DNA from: Larimichthys crocea
Taxonomy: Eukaryota > Chordata > Actinopteri > Sciaenidae
Reading direction: 5' to 3'
Length of the DNA: 64,000 nucleotides
Assembly (NCBI RefSeq): GCF_000972845.2
Contig: NC_040016.1
Coordinates: 11,738,701-11,802,700, forward strand
Shown piece after piece: positions 37,570-48,238 of this stretch; position 1 is the first letter of the stretch, and each line of letters starts with the position of its first letter. The notes beneath the pieces are model-generated. The model worked only from the letters and a program-made list of their open reading frames with translations. It did not search any database and was not told where the DNA came from. Position numbers and translations under genes: made by a program.

Positions 37570-38030
37570 TATTTGTTCTAGACCCCAGCCGATCTATCGG
37601 TTAGCCAATATCATTGGACGATATTGGCATATTGCAGACATATTGATATCGGCGTGCATGTTATTCATTATGCACCTGTATAAAAACAGTTTTTTCCCCC
37701 TGGTACATGATGCACAATAAATGCTTGTTGTAATATTTTGCTGTCAGTGCAAGCTGCAATTTACAATACTGTAACAAGCAGCACAGAGTAATAGAAAAGA
37801 AGAAGCTCTCAGCAATGTCAACTAGAATTATCTAGTTATCTCCAATGTATATGTAACATGTTAAGTTAAATCTTTAACTGAAATTTTATTTTATAAAGTT
37901 TATTATTTGTTTAAAGAAAGCAGCATTCTGAATACATTGGTGGAACAATGGTGCAAGAACCAGAAAAGGTCTGTTTTCATTCACCATATCGGCTGCCATA
38001 TCCATAATCTGTGAATTTCCACCCTCTAAA
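37570..38030. repeat. ATATCGGC-type dispersed repeat
   Basis: Bounded by CCAGCCGATCTATCGGTTAG...GATATTGGCATATTGCAGAC...TTGATATCGGCG on the left and CACCATATCGGCTGCCATAT on the right. The CCGAT/ATCGG-rich ends are typical of abundant fish DNA-transposon-derived repeats. The ends are not sharp enough for a target duplication to be named. Confidence 0.5.
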
Positions 38031-39459
38031 ATAGGTATAGCTCTCAAAAGTCCCACATGGGAGGTGTTTTTATATAACCTGAATGTGTTTTCATGGCTTA
38101 TTTATCTTAAGAATTCAGAGAATTGTTTCAAGTGTTAATGGAATAAAAATATATATTTCACTTCAAAGTCCCAAAATTTCAAAGTCACCAAAATTGGGGA
38201 TACATGGTGCTGTAGTGTGGCGACACAATTTGAAATATTTCAGATTAGAACTGTCATGAAAGGGACATTGGTTTTCTGAAAATCAACTGTTATGGGTGTT
38301 CATTTCAAAGAAAAGCTTTGAAGTAAGGACACTCAGGTTAAGACTCCGTGAAGCTGATTTTCCTGTTGCTGAAGACAGTACAATCAAATTGTGAAAACAG
38401 CCACTCTCTTCCAGGCCTTGAACTTCAGTCATATCATCATATTTTATGACTTACAGTGGATCTGCCAATAGCGAAGGAGAATCTGACTTTGTTCTCTCGT
38501 GCAGTGTTTGTTTTACTTTTCATTCTTAGAAATATCTTTGGCTCTTGGCGCGTATCTTAATCAAATTAGCGATAGGAGTGTCAACACAGTCCTCCTTTTG
38601 ATTTCAACGTCATCCCTCTTTCCAGTTTTCCAGCTTGAAACCCATATACATCATGACACTACAGAAAAGCAGCCAAGATTAATATTTTCCTTTTATTTCT
38701 GGCAGCACAAGAAAGTGGTGAAAAGGTACTATAAGGAAAGGTTTGAAGAGAATAAACATCTCAATTCTGTCATTTTGTGGAATTTATGAGAACTCTACTC
38801 CCCATGGCACCAAATAATCTCAGAACTCTGGAGTTATCTGTTAAATCATAATTTTGACAGGCCATTTTCTTGACATTGTGCACAGCACACCTCTCACAAT
38901 AAAGCAAATCGCTATAGACAGTCAGAGCACCATGGACAAAACCATGGAGGTCAGCATTTTCACTCGAGGAGAGAAGAAGACAACGTGCACTAAATCTCTC
39001 TCACCCCATTAAGAAAAAAAAAAGATGTTGGAAGCCGTCCACTTTCCACTGTGCGAATGGCGTGCCTCTTCACTGTGCTCTGTGCCTCTAACGATTGGAA
39101 ATTTAATCAAACTGAATGAAAAAAATGGTATACTTTTCCATTCAGGATGGCCTCTGATAATTGAAGCCATTTATCACGTTTGTGTCAAGGAACTTAAAAT
39201 CCTATTTGTACGACATCAATCAACCTTCCATATTTTTTCAGCTATAATCCCAAATGGTTTTAGGGTTGTCTGAAAAGCTTTCTGCATGCCAGTTCCTATA
39301 TTTCTCTATAACTGATGTGTATTATGAGTGTGGTTACCTTGAATATGAACTGATCTTTATAGAATAAAATGGTGGCTTGTGACATCCTGCTTAAACTTGA
39401 AGAAATGTGGATAAATTGACTGAAATCTTTGCAGAGAATTTGCACATTTTTAACAAGAG

Positions 39460-39850
39460 TCTACAGCCAGGCTAGTGGCTAAGCCTGTTAGTGTGCTAAC
39501 TTGTGCAGCTGAAGCTGATGGGAATGTCATTCGTCATGCAAGTATTTGCTGATGAACCAAAAGGGTTGGACAAACTAAAGTTCACCAAAGTTATTCCAAA
39601 TCATCCTTAGGGTACCATGAATGTCTATGCCAAATCTCATGGTAATCTAGCCGCCAAGTGTTATGATATGTGATATTTCAATAAAAAACAACCAAAGGTC
39701 AGGAGATCCAAAATTAACAAAATAAATCGTCTGGGAACCATGAATGTCGGTATGAAATGTAATGGTAAGCCATCAATTATTTATTGAGATATTTAAGTCT
39801 GGAAACAAAGCGGTGGGCCAACCAACACACCGACTGATCAACATCACCAC
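39460..39850 (+). repeat. Dispersed repeat (ACCATGAATGTCTRTRCCAAAT family)
   Basis: Has two tandem, diverged blocks with the pattern CCAAAGTTATTC...GGGTACCATGAATGTCTATG...CATGGTAATC (39585-39650) and GGGAACCATGAATGTCGG (39732-39749). The same family is present in inverse orientation at 48870-49265. Very common in percomorph fish; noncoding here. Confidence 0.6.
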
Positions 39851-40541
39851 ACCTACAGCTATGACACTATCAATGGTAAAATCCCTTAAAAGTGCACCTT
39901 GAGAGGCTAAACAAGACACATACACACACTGAGTTGGGACTTTAGCTGACAACCAGGTGATTATATTTCACTGGAATGAAGAATATCTTTCCTTTTTCTA
40001 ACAGTTCCTCCTACTGAGGGTAGCAGGGAGGCTGGAGCCTATCCCAGCAAACACAAGGTGACAGGCAGGGAACTTGACGTAGACAAGGTGTTTTTTTAAG
40101 GATAAGGCTAGCCATATTTTTTTATATTTTTGTTCTTGACTCCAAATCCCATGAAAAAGACTAAAAGCAACAACATTTTAGTCCATATCTCAATATTTAA
40201 TGACTTCCGTTCCCTGCATGTGGCAGGGCTCCATCGGGTGCTACTGGAAATGTGAATCTTTAAAAAAAGGCTCAGAAATATATAGTTGCCTTTTTTAAAA
40301 AAGGTTTATAGCAAATGTTACTCAAACTTGAGGAAACTGTGTATTTGCTGGAAACAGTTGTACCGTGCAGTTCAGTGTAATGAAGAAACTACTGCAATGG
40401 TGAGGATCGTTGATTCTTATTAATGTTTGACAACAATGGGGCACAGAGGAATAAGATATATCAGGATCTGACTATAGAGACAATACTTATACCAAAATAT
40501 CAAACATATGTCCTTCTTGGTCTCTCTCTGTCTCTCTCTAG

Positions 40542-40804
40542 ACATGGCCTTCATCATCGCCATGTTGCTGGCCAGTCTCAACAGCTGCTGTAACCCCTGG
40601 ATCTACATGTTCTTTGCTGGTCACCTTTTCCAGGACCTGATGCAGTGCTTCTTCTGCTGCTGTAGACAGTACATGACAGCCTCCTCCTGCAGCTCTGATC
40701 AACAGTGCAGGCACAAGAGCAGCTCCTCAACTTACGTCATCAAGAACACGAGCAGCCAGAGGAGCCTCACACACACGTCCAGTACCGGAGGACCAGGACA
40801 CTGA
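40542..40804 (+). CDS. oxtr: Oxytocin (isotocin) receptor, coding exon 2 (TM7 and tail)
   Basis: The acceptor CTCTCTCTAG follows a (TC)-rich tract. Joined in phase 1 it reads [17 protein letters not shown], then [14 protein letters not shown] (NPxxY-type TM7 motif), a CFFCCC cluster likely to be palmitoylated, and a Ser/Thr-rich tail ending SSTGGPGH with TGA at 40802-40804. A 20-nt piece of this exon (40682-40701) recurs at 45203-45222 at the edge of the caveolin duplication. Confidence 0.95.
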
Positions 40805-42342
40805 GGAGCCAGCTGAAAGCCATCAAGGCTTCCTTTAGCTGAGTAAGCTGGCAATCGTGCAAGTCCACAATTTTAGGCATTTAATCATCAGCAGAGGTGG
40901 CCATTGCAACACGGTTTAAACAGAGCTAAATAGATGATGTATATCTTCCATCCAGACAAAACCCTGCATCCTGTGATAACAGAGCAGAACAAAATGTCTT
41001 TGTGTCTCTATCTCTATTGAAGTGAGCCCTTTGCTATCACAGAGCACCTCTTTCCTTTTTTCTTTTTTTTTTTTTTTGCACTGAAGTTCTGCAAATCATA
41101 TTTTTCTCTTACATCGTCGCCTCTAGCTTTTTATGATCTATCTTCTGTCTTTCTGCATAAACAATATGGGCATTTTTAAAATTTGTTTGTATGCTTTTGT
41201 CTTTCAGTCTTGAGTCTTAGAGTGAACAGTTGTTGTCTTGATTTGGTAAACAGCTATCACAAAAAATACTATTAATGTTGCATAGAGGGATTCTTTCTAC
41301 AAAGAAAAAAAGAAGGAGTTTGGCAGATTACAAAAATATCCTTTTAATGCAGCATTACTTTGTGTAAAAGGATGTTATAATTGTATAAGTACATTACATT
41401 GGTGGTAAAATCACAATGTTGATATGCATGAATGATATTGAGGTTATTAAGATAATATCCATGCTTAATCTGAGTATGTCTGTTGTGACAATGCAACAAC
41501 ACACAACTTTAACGGAGCTAAATCCATAAGGAATACATTTTACCACAAATAGGATGCTTTCACTGTTTTCAGCACCTTTCTCGTGCGACAGATCAAATAG
41601 CGTTTGTCCTTTATGATGTAATGTGAAATTCACTTTGTAAATAGTTCCCACTGTTTCTCATCTCTTCTTTTTCTAGGTTGATGGATTCGGGGTAACTTGT
41701 GTACCCGGACTTCAGAGTTTAAACACATCGTGATCAAACTAGATTAATGCTTCCCCCTTGTGGCCATAGCTACTACACAGTCTTATTTTTCTGCTCTGTT
41801 TCATTGCTGTACAATTTGAGGCAAAATGCCAGCTGTTATGGAGGATTTCGGTGTCATGATAAAATCATGTAAATTCTTGGCTTATTATGTGTGTTTTGAA
41901 GTGTATGTAACTTTATACAGCCTTACATGATGTGCTTCGGAGTGATGATCATCTATAGGGAGCGGGTTTAAGGGGAAAGGAGGGAAGAAACATTCACATG
42001 CAGTAAGTGTAACCTTAAGAAGTACTCATGATACCTGATAAATGTCATGGCATGTGGGAGAAAGTTTTATTGTTTTAGTGCAGTGAAAGCTTTCATATTG
42101 TACTTTAAAAACATTTATTTGACAAATATATGGAAATTGTATACATATATTTTATAGTAAACAATTTCTAGATTTTCCTGTATTATCATGTAAAAAAAGG
42201 AAGAAAAAAAACAAGCTGACAGTAAATTAGCTGAAAATGGAGATCACCAAATGAAAATGACAACTCTTCAACTCTTCTTCTCAAAGTCAATGAAATGTCC
42301 AACCATTGGTCTTTATGCCTGAATGATGCAGCTGTACAGGAC

Positions 42343-42684
42343 TTAGGCCTCCTTGCGTATAATCAATTTCACTTTGGAAAGTATCTTTCCCGTTACCCTG
42401 AAGAGCGGGAGAAGACAGACACGTATGAGCTGGAGGAGGGGTCTAACCAGACAATAAAAATTAAACTGGATGGTTCTGAGGCAGGGCGTAACAATCCAGA
42501 TGTGCAAGAATGACAGACAAGCAAACTGCAAGCCCCAGATCAGTGACAAAGGGAAGCCCAAAATGAGAGTAAAGAATCGATAGATCCAGCGCCTTGTCTG
42601 TGTGAAGGTGTGGTAGCTGACTTTCCACATGAAATCCAGACTGTGTAGGCCATCAGGCTCTGCAATCACATCTGCAAACTCCAC
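42343..42684 (-). CDS. CAV3-type caveolin, copy 1, exon 2
   Basis: Caveolins are membrane-hairpin proteins that oligomerise to coat caveolae. This exon encodes residues 37-149 of a 149-residue protein (human CAV3 has 151). In order: signature FADVIAEP (39-46; the family norm is FEDVIAEP), a scaffolding segment DFMWKVSYHTFTQTRRWIYR (53-72), a hydrophobic hairpin with Pro81 (about 73-103), and three C-terminal cysteines (C104, C114, C126) at the usual palmitoylation positions, with one residue fewer between the last two than in CAV1/CAV3. It ends in RKEA, like the RKEV of CAV3. Acceptor CTTTAG, phase 0. The two-exon structure and the place next to oxtr fit CAV3, but the sequence is much more diverged than ordinary vertebrate CAV3, so this may be a teleost paralogue. 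Candidate poly(A) signal AATAAA (- strand) at 42066-42071. Confidence 0.9.
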   Translation of the reverse strand: MEFADVIAEPDGLHSLDFMWKVSYHTFTQTRRWIYRFFTLILGFPLSLIWGLQFACLSFLHIWIVTPCLRTIQFNFYCLVRPLLQLIRVCLLPLFRVTGKILSKVKLIIRKEA

Positions 42685-44153
42685 CTAAAGCATACAGAGA
42701 TTGGTCATTTATTTACTGTGTTTGGTTATATAGGCTTAAAAGTTCAGTTCACACATAAATCTGTAGTTCCTCTTACTCCAGACACCAGCATTACAGAACA
42801 TAAGACAAAGGAAACTTTCCCCAGTGAAAGCCTCAAGTAGGCACGGCACTAATATGATAATATTCAATATTATGATTAGAAGTTAGATATTACAAAGAGA
42901 TATAAATGTATGAGTTTTATAAAGGGGTAAATGCTTTTACTAAGTAAAAAACTTCACTCCATCATGGAAAATAATTTGATTTATTTAATCTAATTTCTTA
43001 ATAAGGGAAATTTAAATGTGAACTTTAAGTTAAAACGTACTTAACTCTTTAAAACTTCAGAGCAGTGTTGTAGCCAAGACCACCTAAACCAAGACCAAGT
43101 CAAGACCAAGACCAGTCTGCGGTGTGACTACTATATATATTATGGCTTGGCCAAATGCTTGATGATTAATATTAAAGGCGCTCCAATCAGGATTTTTGGG
43201 GCTGATCACTGATCACTGGCTGTATCGGCCAGTACCGACCATAGGGTCTATTTGAAGCCTTGTATTTAACATGTAGCATGATTTATTTAACTATTCTTAC
43301 AACAATAATTATTCACATTAATGTTCATTTCTTTTTATTGAGCTGCTTTATAAAATACTGACTTTGATTTGGTGGAGGAATCAAATCTGAAACTTTGCTG
43401 AGCATCCATACAGGTGTTTGCTCTACAACTACAACAAGACTGAACCGTCTTTCAGGCCCAGACATTCAACATTTGTTTTACTCTCTTCATAGTGCAAAGT
43501 GAAAGTGAAACTTAAGATCCGTCTGAAGTGCAAAAATATTTTTGGTTCATTATGAAACTGTGTTAGAACAAGTGACTTATTAGTTAATTAATATGAAACA
43601 CTGATGGTATCCCTGCAGTTGTGGTCTTGATCGGTTGTGTCTTGGTCTGTTTGTCCAAGACAGAGACCTTCAAAAAGTCTCGAGTGCTACATCACTGTGT
43701 CACAGTTAACTATCAGAAAGTTTCAAATCAGTACTAAGAGTTTTCCATAAATTAAATAAAAAAAATTTAAATCAAAGAACTTGTCAATAGTAAAGGGAAA
43801 CACCAGCATCTTGATCTTTTCTTAAAGCAAAACATTTTATGGGTTTGACCTAAATTTGAGCAAAAGCTAAATAGTTTACAATCTGTCAGCACACAGGCCA
43901 GAATTATCTCAGGCCCAGAGTTGACAGGAAGCTGACAAAAATAAAATAATTTATTTATTGATTTATTGGCTGCTTGACCCTGCCTCAGATATCATCAACA
44001 GAGGGTTATAGGCTCATCAGATTAATGGCTATTTAAAGTAGCATGTTTTACACACACACTTTGGCATGACTCATCTCAACTGTCACACATTTATACTTCA
44101 ATTCATAAATCATGCACTACTGATATATTACAGTAAAAGTAGATTTTACGTAC
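42685..44153 (-). other. Intron of caveolin copy 1, with insertion
   Basis: 1469 bases against 714 in copy 2. The first about 115 bases next to exon 2 are almost identical to copy 2, then the sequences diverge. The size difference is largely explained by the element at about 43062-43706. Confidence 0.75.
43062..43706. mobile_element. Insertion in caveolin copy 1 intron (GTTGTAGCCAAGACCACCTA ends)
   Basis: Starts CAGTGTTGTAGCCAAGACC with AAGACCAAG repeats and ends GAGTGCTACATCACTG, giving imperfect inverted ends (CAGTGTTGTAG against CAGTGATGTAG). Inside, at 43180-43260, lies GCGCTCCAATCAGGATTTTT...CTGTATCGGCCAGTACCGAC, another common fish repeat motif, so it may be nested. Copy 2 (near 46918) lacks it: AAAACTTCCCAGTTAATGGCC there corresponds to AAAACTTCAGAG and CACAGTTAACTATC here. 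An 8-bp hAT-like target duplication is possible but not clear. Confidence 0.65.
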
Positions 44154-44261
44154 TCTGACTCCCTCCTCATGGATTTCCTTAGGATCCCTGTTGTCAAGGT
44201 CAGCCATGGTTTGTCTTTCCATCATGATCACAGACTCCTCCGCGATCACATTTTCTTCCAT
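44154..44261 (-). CDS. CAV3-type caveolin, copy 1, exon 1
   Basis: 108 nt encoding 36 residues: MEENVIAEESVIMMERQTMA then DLDNRDPKEIHEEGVR. The D-NRDPK-I motif and the exon end just before the FxDVIAEP signature are as in CAV1/CAV3. Donor AGA|GTACGT, phase 0. The ATG at 44261 is the most upstream one that gives a CAV3-like N-terminal length. Copy 2 differs here at many positions and is four codons shorter. Confidence 0.87.
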
Positions 44262-44700
44262 GGTCCTGCTACCTGACTCAAGGAACAGCCTGAAGATTAA
44301 GATGAAGCTTAGATAATGAAGCAAAAGAGGCCAAGATGAGAAGCTGGGTATGTGGTTTCACAGCAGCACCACAGCACACCGTATTTTGCAAAGAGGGAGG
44401 CAGACTCACCGTGCCACAAGTCAACAGTCAGTAAATAACAAGTGTATGATCTACGGTGAGTTCATGCAAGATGTATATTCATTTACATCTACACGTCCTT
44501 GAACAAACTAATATAAAACATAATTTATGAAGTACACATCTTAGCAACAATGTTTGTATAGTAGTAGCTTCCTTAACTAAAAACCAAACAAACAAAATAG
44601 TTTGACACTGCCACAGTGTTCTGCTTTGGCATGAGATGCCTGTCAAAGCAGCTTTGGTATTTGATGGACTTGGATGAGGCCGTGTTAACTGAACCGATAA

Positions 44701-45202
44701 TTAATAAATAAACATCTGAGAAATATTCATATTACAATATGTGTTTCTACCTTCAGCAATGCAGATATTCTTCTTTGCTATAATAAATCACAGGGAATTT
44801 ATCTTGTTGTAATTATATTTAATGGATGCTCAATAAATAAATGTATAAGTTAAATAGCATACAGCAGGTACATATTTGTCAAAGGGTACAATGAAAGACT
44901 GGTGTTCTGATGAAATTCATCATGTAGCTGAACAACACAATCGACAGAGCAGCGCCATTTGATTGTAACCACACAGGAAGTTCCTGGGTATCTGTTTTGT
45001 TCAAAGTCTGCACCATCTTAGATGCCTTACCATAACAGCAAAACCAGTTTAAAAAAAACAACTTTGCTCTAGGTGGTGGTGGCTAATGTGAATTTTCATG
45101 GGGTGTACCACAATGTGTTTATTTACAGGAAACACTTGCATGCACAAGAACATGTACAGTGGTGAGTGTAACAACACTGATTTCACTACACTCAATATGC
45201 AA
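44701..45202. other. Spacer between the two duplication units
   Basis: No coding potential recognised. It follows the last region of unit 1 that I can match to unit 2. A search by eye found no remnant of the caveolin-2-like last exon here. Confidence 0.55.
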
Positions 45203-45519
45203 TCCTCCTGCAGCTCTGATCAGACAAAACCCTGCATCCTGTGATATCAGAGCAGAACAAAATGTCTTTGTGTCTCTATCTCTATTGAAGTGAGCCCTTT
45301 GCTATCACAGAGCACCTCTTTCATTTTTTCTTTTTTTTTGCAAATGTTTTTCTCTTACATTGTCGCCTCTAGCTTTTTAAGATTTATCTTCTGTCTTTCT
45401 GCATAAACAATATGGGCATTTAGTCTTCAGTCTGACTCTTAAAGCCAACAGTTGTTGTCCTGATTTGACCTTAAAGACAACAGCATTTATCCTTGATGAT
45501 GTAATGTGAAATTCACTTT

Positions 45520-45579
45520 GATGGAGCTGATAAAAAGGGATGGTATGCAGACATACCATCCCTTTTTATCAACTCCATC
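45520..45579. repeat. 28-bp inverted repeat with 4-nt loop
   Basis: Left arm 45520-45547 and right arm 45552-45579 pair over 28 bp with a single mismatch (C against T at the eighth position) around the loop CAGA. Unit 1 has no such hairpin at the equivalent site (about 41641-41690), although the sequences on both sides match. Confidence 0.85.
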
Positions 45580-46188
45580 TTTTCAAGATGGTGGTGTTTT
45601 GAGGTAATCTGTGCACCTGGACTTCAGAGTTTAAACACACTGTGATCAAACTAGATTAATGATTCCCCCTTGTGGCCACGGTAATGACTGAAACTTTTTC
45701 TTGTTCTGTTTTCATCTGTTTTAAAATTGGCGTAACTTTAAATAGCTTGACAAGATGTGCTTCGGAGTGATGATCATCTGTAGGGAGCGGGTTTAAGGGG
45801 AAAGGAGGGAAGAAACATTCACATGCAGTAAGTGTAACCTTAAAAAGTACTCATGATACCTGATAAATGTCATGGCATGTGGGAGAAAGTTTTATTGTTT
45901 TGGTGCAATAATACCTTTCAGTTTGTACTTATTTATTTGACATCAAAACTGACATCAAAACAGATTTTTATACAGACAGAATATAAAAGAGCAATAGTCA
46001 TGATTAGACAATTTCTAGATTTTGCTGTATTATCATGTAAAAAAAGGAAGAAAAAAACAAGCTGACAGTAAATTAGCTGAAAATGGAGATCACCAAATGA
46101 AAATGACAACTCTTCAACTCTTCTTCTCAAAGTCAATGAAATGTCCAACCATTGGTCTTTATGCCTGAATGATGCGGCTGTACAGGAC

Positions 46189-46530
46189 TTAGGCTTCCTT
46201 GCGTATAATCAATTTCACTTTGGAAAGTATCTTTCCCGTTACCCTGAAGAGCGGGAGAAGACAGACACGTATGAGCTGGAGGAGGGGTCTGACCAGACAA
46301 TAAAAATGAAACTGGATGGTTCTGAGGCAGGGCGTAACAATCCAGATGTGCAAGAATGACAGACAAGCAAACAGCAAGCCCCAGATCAGTGACAAAGGGA
46401 AGCCCAAAATGAGAGTAAAGAATCGATAGATCCAGCGCCTTGTCTGTGTGAAGGTGTGGTAGCTGACTTTCCACATGAAATCCAGACTGTGTAGGCCATC
46501 AGGCTCTGCAATCACATCTGCAAACTCGAC
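46189..46530 (-). CDS. CAV3-type caveolin, copy 2, exon 2
   Basis: Encodes 113 residues differing from copy 1 at only two: Gln to Leu in the membrane hairpin (position 89 in copy 1) and Asn to His between the first two C-terminal cysteines (position 111 in copy 1). FADVIAEP, the scaffolding segment, the hairpin proline and the three cysteines are all retained, so the copy looks functional. Acceptor CTTTAG, phase 0; candidate poly(A) signal AATAAA (- strand) at 45891-45896, in the same context as in copy 1. Whole protein 145 residues. Naming caveat as for copy 1. Confidence 0.9.
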   Translation of the reverse strand, partial: VEFADVIAEPDGLHSLDFMWKVSYHTFTQTRRWIYRFFTLILGFPLSLIWGLLFACLSFLHIWIVTPCLRTIQFHFYCLVRPLLQLIRVCLLPLFRVTGKILSKVKLIIRKEA

Positions 46531-47244
46531 CTAAAGCATACAGAGGTTGGTCATTTATTTACTGTGTTTGGTTATATAGGCTTAAAAGTTCAGTTCACAC
46601 ATAAATCTGTAGTTCCTCTTACTCCAGACACCAGCATTACAGAACACTAACCCTGAAACCTCATGTAGCCTACATAATATGATAATATTCATCTGATAGT
46701 GAAGCCTGTGGGTAATCCTGAGTAAGTGACATTGTTTCTGGAAATAGTAAATATAAATATAAATGCAGGGTTTTATAAATGTATTATTTTACGAATGATC
46801 TTAAACCCTCTGCAAATAGAAAGTGGATCTGTCTAAATAGGGGAAATGAGGTTGTTTTGTGATCTGGGTTAACTGATTCTTCAAAGGTTAAAACTTTCTC
46901 AACTCTTTAAAACTTCCCAGTTAATGGCCAGAAAGTTTAAAATCATACTAAAACATAATAAAATGTTTATAAACCAAAGCACGTATTAACAGTGCAATGC
47001 AGCAAAACATGTTTTATGCATTCAAGTTTTATCAAAGGCTTAATAGCTTTTTAGTTATTTGAAGCTGACAGGAAGTTGACATTATTAAAAGATTTTATGG
47101 GTTATAGGTCAGATCAGGTTAATGGCTATTTTCGGCAGATTTTTTACACACACACTTTGGCATGACTTAACTGTCACAAATTTATATTTCAGTTCATAAA
47201 TCATGCACTACTGATATATTACAGTAAAAGTAGATTTTACGTAC
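46531..47244 (-). other. Intron of caveolin copy 2
   Basis: 714 bases. The 116 bases next to exon 2 (to 46646) match copy 1 almost perfectly, and the rest is diverged. It has the empty site of the copy 1 intron insertion near 46918. Confidence 0.75.
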
Positions 47245-47340
47245 TCTGGCTCCCTCCGCATGGATTTCCTTGGGATCCCTGTTGTCGATGTCAGTCATGG
47301 TTTGGCTTTCCACCGTGATCTGCGCCTCATTTTCATCCAT
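47245..47340 (-). CDS. CAV3-type caveolin, copy 2, exon 1
   Basis: 96 nt encoding 32 residues: MDENEAQITVESQTMTDIDN then RDPKEIHAEGAR. Donor AGA|GTACGT is the same as in copy 1, phase 0. The N-terminus is clearly diverged from copy 1 (four residues shorter, with several substitutions) while exon 2 is nearly identical. Confidence 0.87.
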
Positions 47341-48238
47341 GGTTCTGCTCCCTGACTAAAGGAAGAGTCTGAAGCTGAAGCTGATGCTAAGATAATATAG
47401 CGGCTGGGTGTGGTTACAGCCACAGCCACAGAGGGCAGTGTAGGGGAGTGGCAGTTTATAAACTGAAACTCAATGTTATGCCACTCCAGAAATCCCAATG
47501 GCCACCTTAAACTGTTAAAGACACACATATGCACATGGTCATTAACACAAAAGCGTTGGCCATTATTTTGCAAAAACTTTCACAACTCAAACTGCGACTG
47601 TGCATTTTGCAAAGAGGGAAGCATGTTGCATTTGACTCTGTCATAAGAAGGAAGGTGCCAAACTACACAATCAACCGCCAGTACAAAAGTGTATGATCTA
47701 TGGTGAGTTCATGTAAGACCTTTATTAATTTACCATGCTAAGTGAATATCGCTGATATAAATTGATATAAAACCATGGTTATGAAATACACGACTTGGCA
47801 AGAATGTTTGGTTTCAAGCAAAAAACAACAGCATGAATAAAACCATGACTGACCGACAGTTAGAACTGTAATGGCTTTATAGGTCTTAGACGTAGATCCT
47901 GTTTACTAACTCACACATAGCATAAAAAAATCTCCCACTGGCCCTTCACTTAATCTCAGATTTCCGTAAGAATACATTTAATATAAGTGGTTCCTCTTTT
48001 CAATAGAGCTAAATATTTTATCTATCTAAATGCATAACAAATTGTGAAATCTTTTATAATCATTAACAATGACAAGCAGATACTGTTGGACTTCTTCCTA
48101 ACTGTAGAAAATATGTAGTTACAAACATTTGAATTAAATATTAAAGAATCAAATATCAATGCCCACTTGGGCTCAGTCCACCCGAACATCAGTGTACATG
48201 TGCACATAACAAACAATCCCGGTATCGATGGGTGAGTC
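47341..48238. other. Intergenic between caveolin copy 2 and caveolin-2-like gene
   Basis: Upstream flank of copy 2, homologous to 44262-44560 in patches (TATGATCTATGGTGAGTTCATG; ACTTGGCAAGAATGTTTG). It must contain the copy 2 promoter, but no clear TATA box is seen. Confidence 0.55.

Larger units (their letters stand above)
36557..40541 (+). other. oxtr: oxtr intron (about 4 kb) before TM7
   Basis: Noncoding apart from a short read-through: if the intron were retained, the receptor would end after GKGTILVSLV at 36588 with six helices. It contains an ATATCGG-type repeat (37570-38030) and a dispersed repeat of about 390 bp (39460-39850). Confidence 0.8.
40682..44700. repeat. Tandem duplication, unit 1 (with caveolin copy 1)
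   Basis: Matches unit 2 (45203-48840) in the same order: end of the oxtr exon, oxtr 3' flank, caveolin exon 2, intron, exon 1 and upstream flank. Compared with unit 2 it has gained an insertion of about 640 bp in the intron. It also lacks the roughly 0.9 kb that in unit 2 carries the last exon of the caveolin-2-like gene. The right edge is approximate. Confidence 0.7.

Noticed and set aside
42295..42513. 72-residue ORF on the + strand opposite caveolin copy 1 exon 2, also present at 46141-46359
   Set aside because: It is the antisense shadow of the conserved caveolin exon. It is kept in both copies only because the opposite strand is nearly identical, and it has no family similarity or splice support.
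45223..45480. Possible second, partial oxtr pseudogene downstream of the caveolin copy 1
   Set aside because: Only 20 nt of oxtr coding sequence is present; the rest matches the oxtr 3' flank, so it is a duplication edge and not a pseudogene.
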